The position numbers and the translations under genes were made by a program. 6,566 nt of DNA from Methanomicrobiales archaeon (GTDB lineage Archaea > Halobacteriota > Methanomicrobia > Methanomicrobiales > Methanospirillaceae), in the NCBI GenBank assembly GCA_012798365.1, contig JAAZNH010000349.1, positions 1 to 6,566 of the forward strand. Reading direction: 5' to 3'. The notes under the pieces are model-generated. The model was not told the DNA's origin. It saw nothing but the letters and a program-made list of their open reading frames with translations, and made no database searches. This document shows, one piece after another, positions 5,200 through 6,566 of the stretch. Within the stretch, counting starts at the first letter, position 1, and every line of letters starts with the position of its first letter.

Positions 5200-5810
5200 C
5201 ATTGGCATACATAAGTGATAAACCAGGATGCAAGCCGGGTAGGGAAACGGCTCCGTCCGAGCAGGTCTGCTGGTATAATTTCTGGCATATCCTGATGCTC
5301 GACAACCCGTTCCGTCGTCTCCTCCAGGACCCGGAAAAGATTCTTGCCGGCCACATCAGGCCGGGTATGACAACCATCGACCTCGGGTGCGGGCCGGGAG
5401 ATTTTACACGGGCCATGGCCACAATGGCCGGTGAAAGGGGAACGGTTATCGCCATCGACCTGCAAAAGGAGATGCTCCTGCATGCCCAGCACAAATGCAG
5501 AAACAACCGATCCGCAGCCCCCATCACTTGGCACCAGTGCGGAACAGATACCCTCGGAATTAGTGCAGCTGCCGACTTCGTGCTCTCGTTCTACATGGTG
5601 CATGAAGTACCGGATCAGGGCCGGCTGTTCCGTGAAGTCAATGCACTTCTCAAGCCGAACGGAAAATATCTGGTTGTTGAACCGGTCTTCCATGTGACCG
5701 ACGCGGCATTTGCCGCAACGCTGGCTGCCGCGAAGCAGGCCGGATTCCTGGTTGCAGCACAGCCGGCCCTATCCCTGTGCCGTGCCGTGCTGCTGGAGAA
5801 GGCAGCGTAA
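5196..5810 (+). CDS. Class I SAM-dependent methyltransferase
   Basis: The 204-residue protein has a Rossmann methyltransferase fold: motif I IDLGCGPGDF (61-70) binds SAM, the acidic Asp after strand 2 lies in AIDLQ (86-90), the strand-4 region is FVLSFYMVHEVPD (128-140) and LLKPNGKYLVVEP (151-163) is the post-IV motif. The N-terminal VCWYNFWHILMLDNPFRRLLQDPEKIL region (24-50) resembles a group of small-molecule or cofactor methyltransferases common in methanogens that carry a Cys-x-x-W followed by LDNPLRR. The substrate is unknown. The GTG start at 5196 overlaps the upstream stop (GTGA), with GGAG at 5189-5192; TTG at 5202 is an alternative with better spacing. The overlap implies translational coupling to the membrane protein. 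No T tract follows the gene. Confidence 0.85.
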   Translation: MTLAYISDKPGCKPGRETAPSEQVCWYNFWHILMLDNPFRRLLQDPEKILAGHIRPGMTTIDLGCGPGDFTRAMATMAGERGTVIAIDLQKEMLLHAQHKCRNNRSAAPITWHQCGTDTLGISAAADFVLSFYMVHEVPDQGRLFREVNALLKPNGKYLVVEPVFHVTDAAFAATLAAAKQAGFLVAAQPALSLCRAVLLEKAA

Positions 5811-6217
5811 GAAAAGGAAATGTCCGGACGCCCGGCCCTGCATACAATACCCCGGGGTCGCTGGTCGTGGCGTTATCCGGATCCAATCTCGGGGATACAG
5901 CTCCGTTGCCCGGGTCGCGGGCCGTGATGTATCCCAACCCGAAGAACCACCACATTATCCACCGGAAGATCAACACCCGCCACGATCACCCCAGGGAAGA
6001 TTTCCGCCACATTATCGCACCCGGTTCTGCGCAGATGGGCCAGAACGGAGAGCGGCAGAATAAACGATCTTCTCCGAGAAGGACCTGTCAGGAGCCCTTT
6101 GTCCTGTCAATTGTTGAGGCGCCGGGAGGAGCTACCATTCCTGATATAAGGGCCGTGCGGAGAATTCCGAAAGGGTTTGACGAGAGGAATATCCCCGATT
6201 CGGGGGGCCGGATGCGA
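5811..6217. other. GC-rich stretch without a convincing gene
   Basis: Unlike the other gaps here, which are AT-rich, this one is GC-rich, like coding DNA. A plus-strand frame stays open from 5777 to 6229 but begins inside the methyltransferase gene, has no ribosome site and is rich in Pro, Arg, His and Gly without a recognisable fold. A minus-strand frame (5650-5976) mostly mirrors the methyltransferase. It may be a decayed gene. A short inverted repeat, CCCCGA (6193-6198) with TCGGGG (6200-6205), lies near its right end. Confidence 0.45.
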
Positions 6218-6262
6218 TCCTTTAAGTGATTTGGCGCATATGAGTAATAATTAGAAGTGCAA
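6218..6262 (+). promoter_or_regulatory. Possible promoter and ribosome site of the NifX-like gene
   Basis: CTTTAAGTG (6220-6228) is a weak TATA-like element about 40 bases before the ATG. GAAGTG (6254-6259) resembles the archaeal ribosome site GAGGTG at a suitable distance. Both were assigned by eye. Confidence 0.3.
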
Positions 6263-6264
6263 CC

Positions 6265-6566
6265 ATGAAACTCTGTATTACGGCCCAGGGTCCGACCCTG
6301 GATGCTGCATTCGAACCACATTTCGCCCGTGCCCCATACTTTCTTTTTTACGATACCCGGACCGGCGCGATCGACGCGATCCGGAATGGCTTTGTTCTTT
6401 GTGATACGGGAATCGGCCAGAACGCCGTGAAGTTACTGAAGATGAACGGGCTTGATGCCGTGATCACCGGACAGATTGGAGAGAATGCAGGGTATCTCCT
6501 GAAAGGGGCCGGAATTCCCGTCCACATCTATACAGGTCCGGGCTCAGCAAACGACGCGCTTCAAAC
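6265..6566 (+). CDS. NifX/NifB-C-like (dinitrogenase iron-molybdenum cofactor domain) protein, 5' part
   Basis: One hundred codons are present before the window edge. The fold matches the small alpha/beta domain of NifX, NafY and the NifB C-terminus, which binds iron-sulfur or iron-molybdenum cofactor intermediates. MKLCITAQGPTLDAAFEPHFARAPYFLFYD (1-30) corresponds to the first strand and the HFGRA-type signature. GIGQNAVKLL (49-58), LDAVITGQIGENAGYLLKGAGIPVHIY (63-89) and the following Gly-rich turn match the rest of the domain. The usual Gly in HFGRA is Ala here. Methanogens carry several such stand-alone proteins, often beside Mrp/NBP35-type ATPases and not tied to nitrogen fixation, so the role is better described as probable metal-cofactor handling. 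At about 100 residues, the visible part covers most of the domain. Start 6265 is the first ATG of the frame after the promoter-like region. Confidence 0.85.
   Translation, partial: MKLCITAQGPTLDAAFEPHFARAPYFLFYDTRTGAIDAIRNGFVLCDTGIGQNAVKLLKMNGLDAVITGQIGENAGYLLKGAGIPVHIYTGPGSANDALQ

Noticed and set aside
5777..6229. 150-codon plus-strand ORF
   Set aside because: Starts inside the methyltransferase gene, no ribosome site, Pro/Arg-rich sequence with no recognisable motif.

Overview
The window is chromosomal DNA of a methanogenic archaeon. It opens with the C-terminal part of McrA, the alpha subunit of methyl-coenzyme M reductase (MCR). Close sequence agreement over that part, moderate G+C coding sequence, T-tract ends after genes and GGAGG/GGTGA ribosome sites suggest the order Methanomicrobiales (a Methanoregula or Methanoculleus-like lineage). 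The order is inferred from memory of related sequences, not from a search. Every gene I can support is on the plus strand.

Layout. (1) 3-776: 3' part of mcrA, followed by a T-rich terminator. (2) 777-1661: about 0.9 kb without a supported gene. Its main content is an array of degenerate 25-bp tandem repeats (893-1254) with two 40-bp variant units and 16 GATC sites. A block of nested inverted repeats then leads into the next gene. (3) 1662-2210: a TrmO/TsaA-type SAM-dependent methyltransferase. (4) 2296-3606: a cobalamin-type radical SAM protein that is a good candidate for the enzyme methylating the active-site glutamine of McrA. A 53-residue small protein (3646-3807) follows it. (5) 3808-4112: non-coding. 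(6) 4167-5810: a MarR-type regulator, then a four-helix membrane protein that overlaps a class I methyltransferase. The same inverted repeat, GTTAA-N5-TTAAC, lies in front of both marR and the membrane gene, which suggests autoregulation plus control of the neighbouring pair. An 18-codon reading frame with its own strong ribosome site overlaps the start of the membrane gene. (7) 5811-6264: GC-rich DNA without a convincing gene. (8) 6265-end: a partial NifX/NifB-C-like protein cut by the window edge.

The left half plausibly links MCR to its own maturation, because the McrA fragment carries the conserved Gln, Gly, Asp and Cys positions that are modified in MCR and a radical SAM methylase lies 1.5 kb downstream. 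The right half is a small regulator-plus-targets module of unknown physiological role. The least explained elements are the 25-bp repeat array and the duplicated operator with its leader frame.
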